A stretch of DNA of 64,000 nucleotides from Pyrrhosoma nymphula (Eukaryota; Arthropoda; Insecta; Odonata; Coenagrionidae). Position numbers and translations under genes: made by a program. The stretch lies in the NCBI GenBank assembly GCA_963573305.1, contig OY754331.1:9706868-9770867 (forward strand), written 5' to 3'. The notes beneath the pieces were generated by a model. The model was not told the origin of the DNA. It did no database searches and was given only the letters and a program-made list of their open reading frames with translations. Below, piece after piece: positions 1 to 12,574 of the stretch; position 1 is the first letter of the stretch, and each line of letters starts with the position of its first letter.

Positions 1-508
1 TCAAAATAGGAAGTATTAAGCTTACCGTTAACACAATTTTGGCACTAGATTAATAAACCTTAATGTTTGCTTTTTCCGGTCTCTTCACATACGATCCAAG
101 TTATCACAAAGGTGCAAACTAAATATGAATAGCATACGTTAAAAAATAGAAGCTATATTAATATTTCCATGCCATTCTAAAGTTACTTTTTAATTCTCAG
201 TTAAACTTCTGCATGCCGTCATGTGCCAGTGGAGTATTCTCTTACGATAGAAGGAGTCACAAGTCATCTCTCGCCACGGCAATGTAGCATCTAAATTTCC
301 GCGATGACACAAACTCAGATGCGGACAGCTTTTCTGAGAAATCTCTCCTCGAGTTTCCCAAACATTCCGAACTTGCATTGGGGTAACACACACACCGCAC
401 ATTTGTAGTGCAGTGCAGGTAAACCAAGGAAGTAGTAGGAGCATTCTGAGACGGAGAAATGACAGAGGGGTCATGCCACATGCCAAAAAACGGGAAAACT
501 AGACGTTT
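1..508. other. AT-rich flank without a supported gene
   Basis: Overlapping reading frames of 96-98 codons on the minus strand look like chance ORFs: they overlap in different frames and show no domain I recognise. I see no repeat structure here. The stretch ends at the TA dinucleotide (509-510) that precedes the MITE. Confidence 0.5.
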
Positions 509-510
509 TA

Positions 511-1465
511 CCCCGACCATCTCTGATTTCCACCAAAATTGGTACATATGTTTCCTGTTTGTGTATTAGTATGTGTTCAAAATAATGTTCACTAATATTG
601 AGTATATCGCGAGTTACAGCTCTTTGTTCATTTTAAAATTGTTCAATTATGCCCTTAGCTTTAAGGATATATCTCTTGATCTAATTGAGATAAAAATCTC
701 CAAATAAGCTAGTTTATATTGCTTAAAGCTGATAAATGATATTATAGGGTCATATTAAAATTTGAAGAAATAAATTAAACATTTTAAAAATGTTTAAACA
801 TTTGAACCTGATTTTCAAAAATACGTACCCCCTCGATTTTGCTAGTATTTTTATGAATCAAAGTACTATGTCTCCGCTACCGATTGGTGAAGTCAGATTA
901 ATGCGCAATTAGTTGATCACTGCGTAAAAAAATCCGAAAGAATCTCGTGCTGTGTACCGAGCGGCCCATCTGTTTTCTGTTTGCTCAGCGCTACAGCCAC
1001 CCTCCGAGGGTAATGAAGGAAGGGAGAAGGGGTTGAAACTATACCAGAGTAAAAAAGTACTGATTCAGAGGTGAGCTGGAGAAGCTAGCAGAGTCCGCAA
1101 CTTCCCACACTCCTATCTTAATGAAACACTATCTTAATGATCCCTAACTATCACGGGAAAACCATGGGAAGGGAACCAGCCATGGTTGTAGTTCAATGAG
1201 CAATTCACTTTTTGAAAATCTTTCATTAATTGCTTTAAATTTCAATATGAACCTATATTATCAATAATCAACTCAAATCAACTACAACTAGCTTTTTAGC
1301 TCAATTAGATCAAGAAGCGAAGGGCATAATTGATAATTTTATAAATAAACAAAGAGCTGTAACTTACAATATACTCGATATTTGGGAAAATGATTTTGTA
1401 CACATACTAATACTCGAACAGGAAACAAATGTATCAATTTTTGTAGAAATCGGAGATGGTCGGGG
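511..1465. mobile_element. MITE with long terminal inverted repeats, TA target site (mariner/Tc1 type)
   Basis: The element starts CCCCGACCATCTC and ends GAGATGGTCGGGG, and a TA lies directly outside each end (509-510 and 1466-1467), as expected for Tc1/mariner insertion. The arms extend inward about 270-290 bp (about 511-800 against about 1205-1465) with frequent mismatches and small indels. Shared blocks include the words around GTTACAGCTCTTTGTT and CTTGATCTAATTGAG. The 400-bp centre has no transposase reading frame, so this is a non-autonomous foldback. Arm divergence by eye is roughly a quarter, so the insertion is old. The superfamily rests only on the TA flanks and the long TIRs. Confidence 0.75.
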
Positions 1466-1467
1466 TA

Positions 1468-2980
1468 TGGTCTCGTATCTTAAACATGAAATGACCCAGA
1501 TGCTACTTCGCTCTAGTGAAGACACATCTCGAATATGACGACATCATTTTTGGCCATACAGACAGCTTTAACGCACGGAATAGGCAAAATACAAAGCAGG
1601 ATTCGTTAAAAACTGCTAAGAGGGAATAGAGTAGAACTCAGCTGATGAAAAGAAGATGTTCGAAGTTGCTAGAGACTCGGAGGCTGCATGCTGGGTTTTA
1701 ATTACCTACTGATAAAATTATCGTGAGGCAAGTTTCATGAAAACGCAAGAGGTGTTAAATGAGATCATTTTTAAATATCTTGGCAATATCCTCCTCAATA
1801 TTTATGTGTTGTAATTTTCTGCCCCTTGTATAGCGCAAAACCTTATCATGAAGGTATAAATTTCACACGTATTAAGGCTAAGCGCAATGTAAGCTACGTA
1901 GGCTACCAAAAAAAATAATTGGGGTTGATAATTTACTATGGGAGTAGACAATAAAATCCACCAGGAATTCATGAATTTTTCGGCATTATAGAATACAGCC
2001 AAACAACCGACGTGACCTGAAATATGTCTATTTGTTGTATGAGCATGACTCTGTAAGATACCTACAGTGGAAAACCATGCGATTTCCTAGAGACTCAACA
2101 TGAATTGTTTGACAGTTCTTACAAGTATATGTGAGTGACTTGTCTTTAAGGCAGTATTTTATAGGTAATATTTACCTGATTTTGGAAAAAAATAATAATT
2201 AAAAAAATCTGAAAGGTGAAAACGAGAATTTTCTACATCCTAAATGCTACCAAAACTACCTGGCAAGACTGCAAAGAGGCATCAGTCTCAGCAGAGGGCA
2301 CTCATGGTGCAGACCAAGAAGATAGGTCCAGTGTTAACTGCCACAGTTTCGGGCGAGAGTGAAATTTATGTAATCGGCCGAAGTACTGTGATGTGTAAGT
2401 CAGAAATTTCCCAAAAACCCTCATTTTAACCCAATAGTATCCAACTCCCCATTGCACACTCATTGGAAGGTGTCTATTTGAGTACTATGACTTATAACCC
2501 TATAAATTCTCCTCTCTCCCATTTAATACGTTCGTTATTAGACAACGATAAATGAGATGTATAGAGCATACACAATGGCCAAGTACCGAGTTTGTCTAGA
2601 TTGAGGGCTTAAATGCGAGTTTTTATTTATTTAATTTCCACATCCCCGAAAACAGTACGAACGGCCTTTTACATCGGGTGTATTAGTTACTTTTTAAGAA
2701 AGGGGAGTGGCAATGGAACTCATTTGTTGGTGAATTGGTTGTTATGATAATGATTTCATAGGAAGTGCAGTAAAAGCTGACAGATCCTCGGAGTAGGCTC
2801 CTAATATATGGCGTCGAGAAGTCCAGTGGAGGTTATTTGGCAATCTCACCTTTATAATGACTCTTAGTGGAAAGGCGGGAGATCCGTTTCTCTCTCTTAA
2901 TGATCGGCTCACGATCGTCCAAGGTCCGATGGTGGCTCCATTTAACGTTCCTTACGACAGGTGAGATGGAACTAATGAAG
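1468..2980. other. Intervening DNA, nothing supported
   Basis: AT-rich sequence. A short frame at 2244-2429 (61 codons) shows no recognisable domain. The segment just before the SINE (about 2860-2985) may be older repeat material, but it has no visible boundaries. Confidence 0.4.
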
Positions 2981-2986
2981 ATCGTA

Positions 2987-3240
2987 GCCGGCCCCGGTGG
3001 CAGTGGGGTAAAGTCCTCGCCTGCTAAGGGTCGCGGGTTCGAGTCCCACCCTGGTCGATTTTTCGTATTCACAGGGCATGAGTATTTCTGTCAAGTTCTG
3101 GTGGTTCGGCCCCTGCGAAACCTGACGACAAGCCAATGGCTTATCGGTATCGCAGGGGCATACGGACCACCAGAATCGTCCAACATGAAAAAAATGAAAC
3201 GGATCAAGAGTCGAAAGAGCGGATGAATCAAACAAAAGAC
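2987..3240 (+). repeat. tRNA-derived SINE with hairpin tail
   Basis: The first 72 bases resemble a tRNA gene: an A-box-like word GGTGGCAGTGGGG (2996-3008), an anticodon-arm region around CCTGCTAAGGG (a GCT anticodon would suggest a serine-type ancestor), and a canonical B box GGTTCGAGTCC (3036-3046). The acceptor stem does not pair well, so this is a SINE head rather than a tRNA gene. The unrelated body contains a strong hairpin whose arms (3096-3118 and 3149-3175) share TTCTGGTGGT and GCCCCTGCGA. A small hairpin, AGCCAATGGCT (3131-3141), sits in its loop. RNA polymerase III would transcribe it from the A and B boxes, and a LINE reverse transcriptase would move it. The 3' end and target duplication are not clear. 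Confidence 0.72.
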
Positions 3241-3989
3241 CGGCAGCTCACCACTTGAGGGCCGAAGTTGGACACGCCACCTGGGTGACGGAGTTGAACT
3301 ACGAAAAATGACGTAATTTTCAACATTTTATGACGCATTCTCACTTAAGTGAGATTACACAATAACCCCAGAGTTAAGCCTCTCCACCGATGGATGAAAA
3401 TATATTTTTAAGTATTTTTCTACCCAGAACACACGAGTGGAGGCTTTAATTCCATCCTAAAGCTGTCTTTTTAACATCCACTGATGGTCTAACATAGTTT
3501 TCGAGGACCGTGAATTCATAAAAAAGCAGCAAAGGCAAGGATAGACCAATGCCAGAGTTGTTGTGTGCCAGAATGTTTACCTCTCATTTATAAAGGTGGA
3601 AGGTGGTTTTTTAGATTTTATCATTGCAAATTGCAAGACTGTGAAGCATTACATTCCTCACCGTAACTAAAATAGCAAAGTCAGCTAATTATCACCTAAA
3701 TATTTTCCATGTTGAAGTACGTTTCCATGCAAGTTCTATTGCAGCTGAGCTGTGTCGTGATAACGAATGACACAAAATAAGTTATTGCAAGAACGTTAGA
3801 AATATTTTTGTCCCTCTTTAAATGTGCTTATAAATTATTTCAGACATTGGAAATTGACTATCTGAAGTCGCTATAATCCCTGATTATTCATTTATTTATG
3901 CTCCATGACCATCGAAAACAGCACTTAATGTACTTTGCATCGAAATTTTAAACTATCAACAACTGGCTAGCACACACGACCATATATAT
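3241..3989. other. Spacer without a supported feature
   Basis: AT-rich DNA between the SINE and the Penelope-like element. I see no open frame worth naming and no clear repeat. Confidence 0.4.
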
Positions 3990-4091
3990 AAACACTTGAC
4001 AGGGGGTGGGGAATGAAAAGTAAAAAGATAGAAGACTTACTGGGACGTTTCGGGCATGCAGGCCCTACCCCCAAACCCCTGTCAAGTGTTT
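3990..4091. repeat. Inverted repeat at the 5' side of the Penelope-like fragment
   Basis: Perfect 16-bp arms, AAACACTTGACAGGGG (3990-4005) and its complement (4076-4091), extend imperfectly through a G-rich/C-rich stretch. Inside, on the minus strand, GGGC-CTGCAT-GCCC is followed at once by GAAAC (about 4048-4065). This resembles stem II and the GAAA of a hammerhead ribozyme, but the CTGATGA half of the core is absent. Penelope-like elements are known to carry hammerhead motifs in their terminal repeats, so I read this as a decayed terminal-repeat piece. Confidence 0.45.
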
Positions 4092-4149
4092 TTATTGTTG
4101 TGGCCTATTGGCGAAATTTTCGTTTTGTGTATATATATATATTATATCC

Positions 4150-4465
4150 TATATCTTACCACGGCAGCTGTACTACCTTTAACGTGGTATACCTACTGCA
4201 GTGTAAGGTCTGCCCTTCTTTTTACATCGGCGAGACCTGCAATCCTCTGTCCATCAGGATAAACGGACACCGAGCCGCCCCGCCCAACTTCCCAGTCCCA
4301 AAACACGCCTCCACTCATAACCTCAAATTCGACTCTTGCTTCCGTCTCACCATCCTCCACGCCCTCCCCGCCGACGCTTCGAACACACAACTTAGGAATA
4401 CTGAACTTTCTATTATTTGGTATTGTCGCGCCTTTTCCCCTCCCGGTCTCAACATTATCCACTGA
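4150..4465 (+). pseudogene. Penelope-like element, C-terminal GIY-YIG endonuclease domain (truncated)
   Basis: The frame ends with a GIY-YIG type nuclease of the Penelope-like class. Visible residues are NVVYLLQCKVCPSFYIGET: the first motif is degenerate, C-x2-C precedes the YIG, and R-x5-H follows (RINGHR). This spacing matches the zinc-finger-bearing GIY-YIG endonuclease fused to the reverse transcriptase in canonical Penelope-like elements, where it nicks the target for priming. The upstream reverse transcriptase is missing: the domain is joined to unrelated AT-rich sequence and the inverted repeat at 3990-4091. The C-terminus (NIIH, then TGA at 4463-4465) looks natural. About 120 bp of C-rich 3' untranslated sequence then runs into a (TA)n tract, consistent with a 5'-truncated insertion. 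An isolated host GIY-YIG gene is unlikely given the neighbours. Confidence 0.78.
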
Positions 4466-4579
4466 ATTCTTGTCCATTTACTTTCTCCCTCCTCCTCCGA
4501 CGCCTTTCATTCCCCTACCCCACCCCCTCCCAACTTAGCAACACTGTTGCACTCCTCCAGACAGCCAGGCGCAATTCCC

Positions 4580-4584
<5 letters not shown>

Positions 4585-4631
<47 letters not shown>
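4585..4631. repeat. (TA)n microsatellite at the 3' end of the Penelope-like fragment
   Basis: About 23 uninterrupted TA units. It marks the probable 3' boundary of the element, either as the target or as an expansion after insertion. Confidence 0.9.
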
Positions 4632-7600
4632 CGACTACGCTGTTGCATGATGCTGTGTAAAGGTGGGCAAATATTGTATCACGAAATCCAAGCTGTGAAC
4701 TGTCAGAAATAAATCACAGGTACCTCCGCTGAAGTTGATATTTGGTGAATTATCGTTGTAGAAGTTCTTCAGTTTCATGGTGATTAAAAAAAACTGTAAT
4801 TTTCCACAATTTTTATTACGTTCCTCTACCACCGGCTTCAATGAGTTCTACGTCATTTTAAACAAGTTCCCAACTCAAAAATGACGTTGTAGTGGTTATG
4901 AGCAGGGTACAAAACTCAGGAGTGGAGAGTTTATGGAAATATGGATAGAGTGTGGAAGTGTTAAAGTAGTGATTCTCTTTTAGTACTTTACTAAGACCAC
5001 TTTCGTTCGCTTCCACCATCACTGCTTTTATCTCATGCTGTTTTACTCATCCAAGTGGCAGGGACTTTCAACCGAGGTATACTACATCATTTTAGCAACC
5101 GCGATGACTGGACATTTGCATTTACAATTCCCTTAGTTGAAAGATGAATTCAAATGCGGCTAAAATTAGCTATATTAAAAAATAAAAAAAATACCTGGCT
5201 TATGGAATGAAGAGCACCGGAATAAGATTATCAAAATTAAATCATTGCGAATAAATGGCAATCCTACAAAATACTAAAAAATGGCAGCTAATGTAAAAAT
5301 AACTCGAATGAGGTTTAAAGATTGTTCCCTTAATTTTGTCTACAGAAAAAATATCAGACACTTGTGTCACGCTAGTTTAAATTTTAGGAAATGATAAAGT
5401 GGAAATTGGGTTGTTTAAGCACTAGTCTTTTCAAGGAATTCAGATACCATCAAAAGCATTACAAATAAATCCGTTTCAGTGTCCACAGAAAAGGTTCACA
5501 TTAAAGTTTTAGATTAATGGGCGAAAGAATTCATGTGGGACAATGAATCGCAAATGTATTCATTTGAAGCAGCGTTAGATTTTTATTTTCCGATTTTTCT
5601 TCAAATTAAATTAAGAAACATTGTATATTTTTAATTCCAACATTCTCGACTACAAAAAAATAAATCACCAAAAAAATGTTCGTTGGCGGGGAGGGAGAGG
5701 GGAGTATTTCCCGTGCGTGGGTCACTCCCGCGAGCATTGCGCAGCAGGAGGGCAATGCGAGACTCTTTTGTTTAAGCGTTTATTTTGACAGGGAAGAGAT
5801 TTGATTTGACTTTCACAGGGTGGCAGAGGGGAATACGGTAAATATGCCCTCTTTTCAGGCAAAAACAAAACAGATGAAGGCGGAAAACAAAAACAGCGGC
5901 ACATATATATATATACATATATATAATGCAAATTGTAAAATCAGTAAAACATGTTTCAGTTAAACCCTTTTATGTCTGAGCGAGCGGGATTCTACCTACT
6001 CCTACCCCCATTCCCGCGCCGGTGCGTGATAGAGCTCCCTATTTTCAATGTGATCACGGCACCAATTTCTATATGAAAACGGCGGGCTCAAAGGGACCGG
6101 GCAGATACGCGAGGAGGTCGCATTGTACAGTTTTTACGTAACGGCAAACATACACGCACGCACTAATTCGATCCTCAAAAGAATCCCTGTTCGGTGAAAG
6201 CGCCCGTTTCATTCAATTCCCTTAAGTCCCAAACCAAAAAGGTCGGATCAAAAATGCATCGCTCGTCATTCCTTAACATGATTCATTGATGAATTTTATG
6301 AAATTTTCATTTCACTTAAAAAATATGTAGGCACATCTTTATACTTCAAAGAAGCATAAAACGGTTAGTTCTTCCTGATTTCACATCTGCTAATGATTGT
6401 ATCGCAGTGGAAGTGGGACTGAAGTGGTATGAAGGAAAAATTTCCAAGTATATTTTTAATTTAAGCCAACAGAATCCGGCGTATTGATGTATGGCAGGGA
6501 GAGTCGGAATCAAAAAAAGATAATGAGCAAAGGGTAAATTGATATACTATGGAGATCTTTTCTGATGTACTTGGGTGGTAATTCGTCATGCAACAGTGCA
6601 GGAAAAATATACTCAAATGAGTTAATTAGTAAATGGACGCTGCATGAAGAAAGCAAAAATGCGGCAACATAAATCAGCAAGTTTAATTCTCAGATGTCTT
6701 TGAGGAAACTTTCAGCTCAAAGAATATAAATACTATTTTTATAACGCACGATTATTGCAAAACAAATTATAAAGAAGTATTGCCTCTCATATTTGGGGGT
6801 AAAATCTGATAAAATTATCCGTATATACCATATTAATATTCTTTTATTATTATAATCGGTATTACAGCTATAAATTAGAAATAGAATGGGTCATGCAAAG
6901 AAATATTTACTTAGTATTCTGTAAAGCTTCCACTTGAAAATATTAAAAAGTTCATTTGATTGTTTCCACGTACGTATGCTTTTGTATTACTGGCCATGTA
7001 TTTAAGTTGACATGAAATACTGGTGTTTGTCAATATATAAGCGGCAGAAAAAGTTTTTCGAAGTGAATAAAAAAATGGCAACTCATAGGGGCTCGTGTCC
7101 ACAACAGTATCACGTTTACGTGTTTACTCAGAAGAGTATGAAAACAATGAGAATGAAAGTGGAGAATCCAATGAATAATAGTTGGTGGAAAGTACGCGTT
7201 TTGAGCGCAATGAGAACGCCAGTTGTTTCCAAGCACTCTTGTTTCCATGGCGGCAATGAGAAGGGAGATGGCCTGATCCGGCGTTGCTTACTTTAGATTT
7301 TTTTAAGTCGCCCTGCGTGCCAACTACTCTTCCCGCACACACTTCCGCGTTCAGTGGCCACAATACAATTCAAGCTCATAGGTTTGCCATTTGTAAAGTA
7401 AATAATCGCAATACTATCCATACAAAGCTGCTAAAAAAGGAGTTGTATGTTGTTGTAACTGTTATTTCTCGCGTCGTTCACCGAATAATAATTTCCATTG
7501 TCATATTGGAATACTCACTCAGCCTTTTTTTTCACTCACGGAATGCCCCTCTTGGGATAATCATTAAACTATACAGCGGAATTTAAATTTATAAGACAAA

Positions 7601-10600
7601 CGAGGGGTAAATACCAAATAATGTTGATCAATTGAAAACAGTAGTTACAATAACATGAGGTAATCAGCCTACCGAAAATTTAGGCAAGCTGCTTTGCTTT
7701 CAACATTTTGTGTAAATAAAAATTTCTTTTGTGGTTTTTCCTCGAATACCACTCATATTTAGAAACATAATATTCTTAAAACCCTAAGTGTAATGTTATA
7801 TATTTGAGTTTAGGTATAGTTTTCTTTATTTTTTCCCCAGGCATCATCCGCGCTACAAATTCGATTTGAAAAATATTCCATTTGAGTTTTTATTTTTTAA
7901 ATAATTTCCAATTATTTTTTATTTCTTAACAAACACATAAGGCATGTATCAGAAGTACATTTCACAGTAATTCATTTTTTAATAAGCAAAGCGGTTCTGG
8001 AAATATCGTAATGAGTTTTAGGGCTTGTGGTACTTGCCTTTTACACGCAGAGATATAGATTTATCATCAAAAGGGTCGGGTATTGACCACGTGGAGAACT
8101 TAAGGAGAGAACTACTAAAACTGGCATTATGGAGGGAGATCAGCTCTCTGTCACATCGAAAGTGTAGACACTACTTACTTCCTCTTGACTTAAATTCGAC
8201 ATTCCTAAAAATGCTAAGAGTTTCAATGTATCTTTTTCATTATCTTCGAAATGCCTGTTGATCAGAGTGGTAGGAGGGTAAATTAATTCTTTTTTAAATA
8301 TTGTGCTTGATATATTTATACATTGCTAGAGAGCAAGGTGGTGACTTAAAATATAAGGTTGTACAATATTAATAAGACATAAGTTCTCGCAATGCGATCA
8401 GTAAGCAGATGTTTTTCGTCAATTCTGTCTTAACCATTCCCGTACTCAGTCCGGGACGTAGTGGAATACGAGAAAAAAAGTCAGGATGTAATGCTTTTGG
8501 GAGTGCAAATAATTTTTAATTTTTTCTTAGTCTTCTACAGTCTTTTAACTGTGGAATGTTCATGTATGTGCTTCCAAACTTAATCATAAGTGATATTTTA
8601 CACGTAAATTTTAAAAGAAAATGCATCAACTGTATTTTAAAGCGTGTTACTTAAGCCATATTTCTACGGGATATGTTTACCCGAATGCGTCTTCCCCCTG
8701 TACCTCACTGTAAACTTTATTGCAGTTGAAGAATCAAACCATCATTTACGCACTCAAAGCCTCTCTTCGCTATCACAAATCAACGGCGCTGACCGTCACT
8801 GTCTGCTCAACTTTCATTTCTTCGCCCTAGCACGCCACCTCGTCCCTCCCTAAGATTGGGTGAGGGCCGCAATGGATGGCAACATTGAAGAGTAACAGGA
8901 GAGGGATTAGGTTCTCTCGCTGGAAGCGTCTGTCTAAGAAACAAACTCTCGGTGAGAAAAATTAGGAAATAAGCTTGAAACCAGTATTTTCGATGAACAA
9001 CTTTTAAAAGTAGGCAAATTTCACAAAACCTACCAAATTTTAAACCAATTGTTCCAGGCCCACCTAACCGTTTTCTAAGTCCATATTCATAATCAATGAC
9101 TAAATTGTACAAGTACTGGAGGTCAGGCTCTCTAGGCAAAGAAATAATAAGTGCTGGAAGCGATGTAAACTCGTCACCGTCTAATCGCCGCGCCGTCGTA
9201 TCCTGAACAGAGAAAGTTGTTGGGGTGAATCAGCTGCAGGAGGGTTTTTTTTGCAAAGTCAAGGTGGAGCGGATGAGATATAGGATATCGGCGATTGGTA
9301 TCCTTGGAAGGGAGGAAATTGTGGGATCAGTACATATTTAGGGTGAGAGTCTTCAATTGGAGCATCGACAAATGGTTTCAGTCTTCGTCCTCGGAATATG
9401 GAACCATAGCCCTCGTGCCATGGTCAGCCGTGGTACGGTGCTCGGATATTCGTGAGGCTGACAGCTATTATGTAAACGATAGCTGACCTAGTGAGGGAAA
9501 AGTCTCGGCCAAAGCCCGAAGTTGCTGGCAGAAGTTGATTGCAAAAACTAGCCGTAGGCAAGAAATAGTCTCTGCAATTTTGAGTCTCGGGCATTGTTGG
9601 TGCTGTTGGCGCGATGTCGTTAGCGCGCATGTCGGAACCCACCTTGGGCAAGTCCTTCGCCATAGTCCGCATGGTATACAGTCCACCGAAGGGAAACATA
9701 CTCCAGGAATGGAAAATGTGACAAATAAGGGGTGGGGGGAATGGATAAAAAAATCCACAAAATTAAGGAAAACTTTCCTTATGGTAGCGATATGACTTTG
9801 AACTTTTAAGGTAGAAGACCACGTTAAAACCATTTCTAATGATAATGCAGCAACTCTAATAATGTCTGTAGTGACGAATGCGTTCTTTTTTTGCGGAAAA
9901 TCTTAATTTCGTCAGGGCACTAATTTTTTAATGTTCCTGACAAATTCCCAAGCGTAAGATGCAGGCAAGATTCTGACCAGACTCACGCGAAAAATAAAAA
10001 AATTGCATGCAAGTCTGATTGAGGGAACTTTTCATGATGCATCCTAGTCTACTCAGATTTCTTGTCTCAACCACAATAGAATCACGTAACGGTGGAATAA
10101 ATATAGCTTGGTGTTCTAGCTACTCTCTTCTAGATGAAAATAGCTAAATGGAAAATTTCGTCATAAAGGAGTCTCATGCAAATCGATCAACAAAAATATG
10201 AATGAAGCACCAAATATCAACTTCCACTCAAAGATATTCTGAAACATAGCGTACCTTGATTTTAGCTTACGGGAAAGTGAATTTGTTGTGACCAATAAAT
10301 TCCAAAATATTCAGTGTAAGCTAAACTCTTTCTCAAAATATTCTTTGGGCAATTCCTTAAATTTTTCAATTTTATACCAATGCAAAGCCGTGAGATATTA
10401 ACAAAAAAATTCGATGTCAGCACTTCCTTCCTCGGTAAATTCTCGGAGGACAACTCTCAGAGAGAATTGCCTTCTAATAAAGAAATCCAAGATTTTTCAT
10501 GCTGAAATTTTCGCCTTCGAAAGGGGTGTTCTTTGGAAATCTTATATTAATAAAGACAGTATAGGGTATTTTTAAACTGTATATAAACGAAAAATATTTT

Positions 10601-12345
10601 AGCATAATACATTAATGTAAATAATTGGTCCATGGAATCTCATTGAATAAAATTCACCGTAGTTTTCTTGACTTTGCAAATATAATTTTCTCAATCATGT
10701 AATGGGTACCTATCTAAAATTTAGAGAGAAATTTGTTCAGCGAGCATTCGAACGTTCTGATACATAGCTGAAGATTTCTTGTCCGAAAATCAGCATAAAA
10801 TGCATTTACCTCATTTCATAACTTCAATTTGTTAGAAAAAATATGCATACTTATAGTAAATATGCACAGATATCTATTTCACGGTTTATCACATGCCCTC
10901 TTTGAAAGGCAAGAGGCATCGATAACTCATAGGCTTTCAGTGACAATTAAACTGCTAACTCTTTTATTGTTACTGTTACTTGATGATTCAGGTGAAGTTA
11001 TCGTGTTTGATCATGAAGACACTCATTCCACAGTGAGTTTGATCACATATCTTTGCAAAAACCATTTATGGAGGGTTGTAATAAGACACAGTGCTTCTAC
11101 TTTCCCAGTCATCCTTGAGGCCCAGCTCAAACTATTAATCTACGAGCGAGCGACAGACTACGGGAGGAAAGCATTCAATTTTCTGAGCTAATTACCTGAC
11201 GCGTTTTTACCATTGCGTCGGTCATTTTATTCTATGCTATCACTCTGAAAGCCGCCGCGAAGTTTTTCATCACGAATCAGGTTACAACGACCTTAGATAC
11301 GAGAACATAGATAAGGAGAAAGGCCAAATTTTTAATCTTGAGCGGCTAATCTTGAGTAACTGAGTGGAAAATTAATTATTTTTAGCGAGTCATATCCACC
11401 GTCAATCCATCTCAAGTTGATGCATTACATAAACCTACTGATGAAGAATGGGTCTACAATATTTTTCACTGTGTGGCACTTGGATTCGGGAGAGTAGAGA
11501 GAGTATATTAAATTTTGACAAAGGAAATGTCACCTGACAACTGAGTTCGCGGATAATTATCTGCTGAGTACACTTATTGATTTGAACGGAAAATGATGAA
11601 AGTATATCAGGCTCCGTACATTCTGGAGCTCAATTCACATTTTACAAATGACTTTGAAATTATTTAGGTGTATTGGATTAGAAATATTTGGCCCTACATC
11701 ACCATATCAACCAGAAACGGTAAATTCATATCAATTTCAACAGGCTTATGTGCATATTATTCTTATCAAAGTTAATTCATGCTTGATTTTAATAAACTTG
11801 ATCTATAACTATGTGCCTAAGGACGCTGTAATTGGAACGATTATACTATTTGTAAAAACATTGATTTTTATGAATCGTCAAAGAAATCAATTGGTATCAT
11901 TAGGAAAAATACTGATTATCGACGTGTCACCATGAGTAAATTTCTTCTTAAGGTTTCTCACAATCTCGAAGATCAACATATCGCCAAGTGGCATATTTAT
12001 TTATTTTTAATTTAAAAGAAAATAGTAAACATTTTTTTTATGCCACAGAGCCAATTTAAAGTTCACTTGTTGTGTCACACAAAATCAGACACACATATAA
12101 ACAACAAAATAGAAAACAAAAAACAACTTAAGTAAAACGGAATAAGGATGCTGATCATTGCAGATTGTTGTTTTGATTTATGATTATTTCCGGAAAGGTG
12201 TGTTTTGGCCAATTTGGTGAAATGTTTAGACGATAAGAAAAACGGATCAATATCAGTAGGGAATGAATTTATTCGGGAAGAGAGACAGGAGAAGACGTTT
12301 AATTAGTGATAATCTATACTGTTGTGTCTAAAACTGCGGGAGTTA
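4632..12345. other. Long AT-rich stretch without supported genes
   Basis: Short frames on both strands (up to about 120 codons, for example 8807-9139 minus and 9468-9833 minus) overlap one another in several frames and show no domain, signal or splice context I can defend. A patch at about 5690-6240 is richer in G+C and CpG than its surroundings and could be regulatory, but nothing specific is visible. A short TA/CATA run lies at about 5901-5926. No inverted repeat above about 20 bp was found by eye. Confidence 0.4.
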
Positions 12346-12350
12346 ATTTG

Positions 12351-12574
12351 TCACTCACTCAGTGATTCAACCCGTAGGTTGGTTTGGATAGTCGAGGGTA
12401 GAGCTCACCGCAGACTAAGCCGCAGGCGTGTGACTTCAACACATTCAGGGTAGGGGGGCCAGTTCCTTTCCCTTGGCCACCTCGCACTCCGAGGTTTTTT
12501 TTTGTTCGGGGGCGTCTACAAGCTTCACAAGATCAGCAGCCAAGCGGTCTACCCACTAGGCTACCACGCTCCCC
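12351..12574 (-). repeat. tRNA-derived SINE, second family, copy 1 (B box deleted)
   Basis: Read on the minus strand, the head is GTGGTAGCCTAGTGGGTAG (A-box-like), then CCGCTTGGCTGCTGATC. The copy at 32505-32722 continues there with a B box, but this copy jumps straight to GAAGC, so about 20-25 bp including the B box are gone. The body then matches the other copy closely: a T/A homopolymer, the word GGTGGCC, AAAGGAA, GGCCCCCCTAC, ACACGCCTG, GGTGAGCTCTAC and CCAACC. The 3' end carries AATCACTGAGTGAGTGA (12351-12367 on the plus strand), which also borders module X at 28152. Without a B box this copy should be transcriptionally dead. Confidence 0.75.

Noticed and set aside
2987..3058. A functional tRNA gene
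   Set aside because: A-box-like and B-box words are present, but the acceptor stem does not pair and the unit continues into a SINE body.
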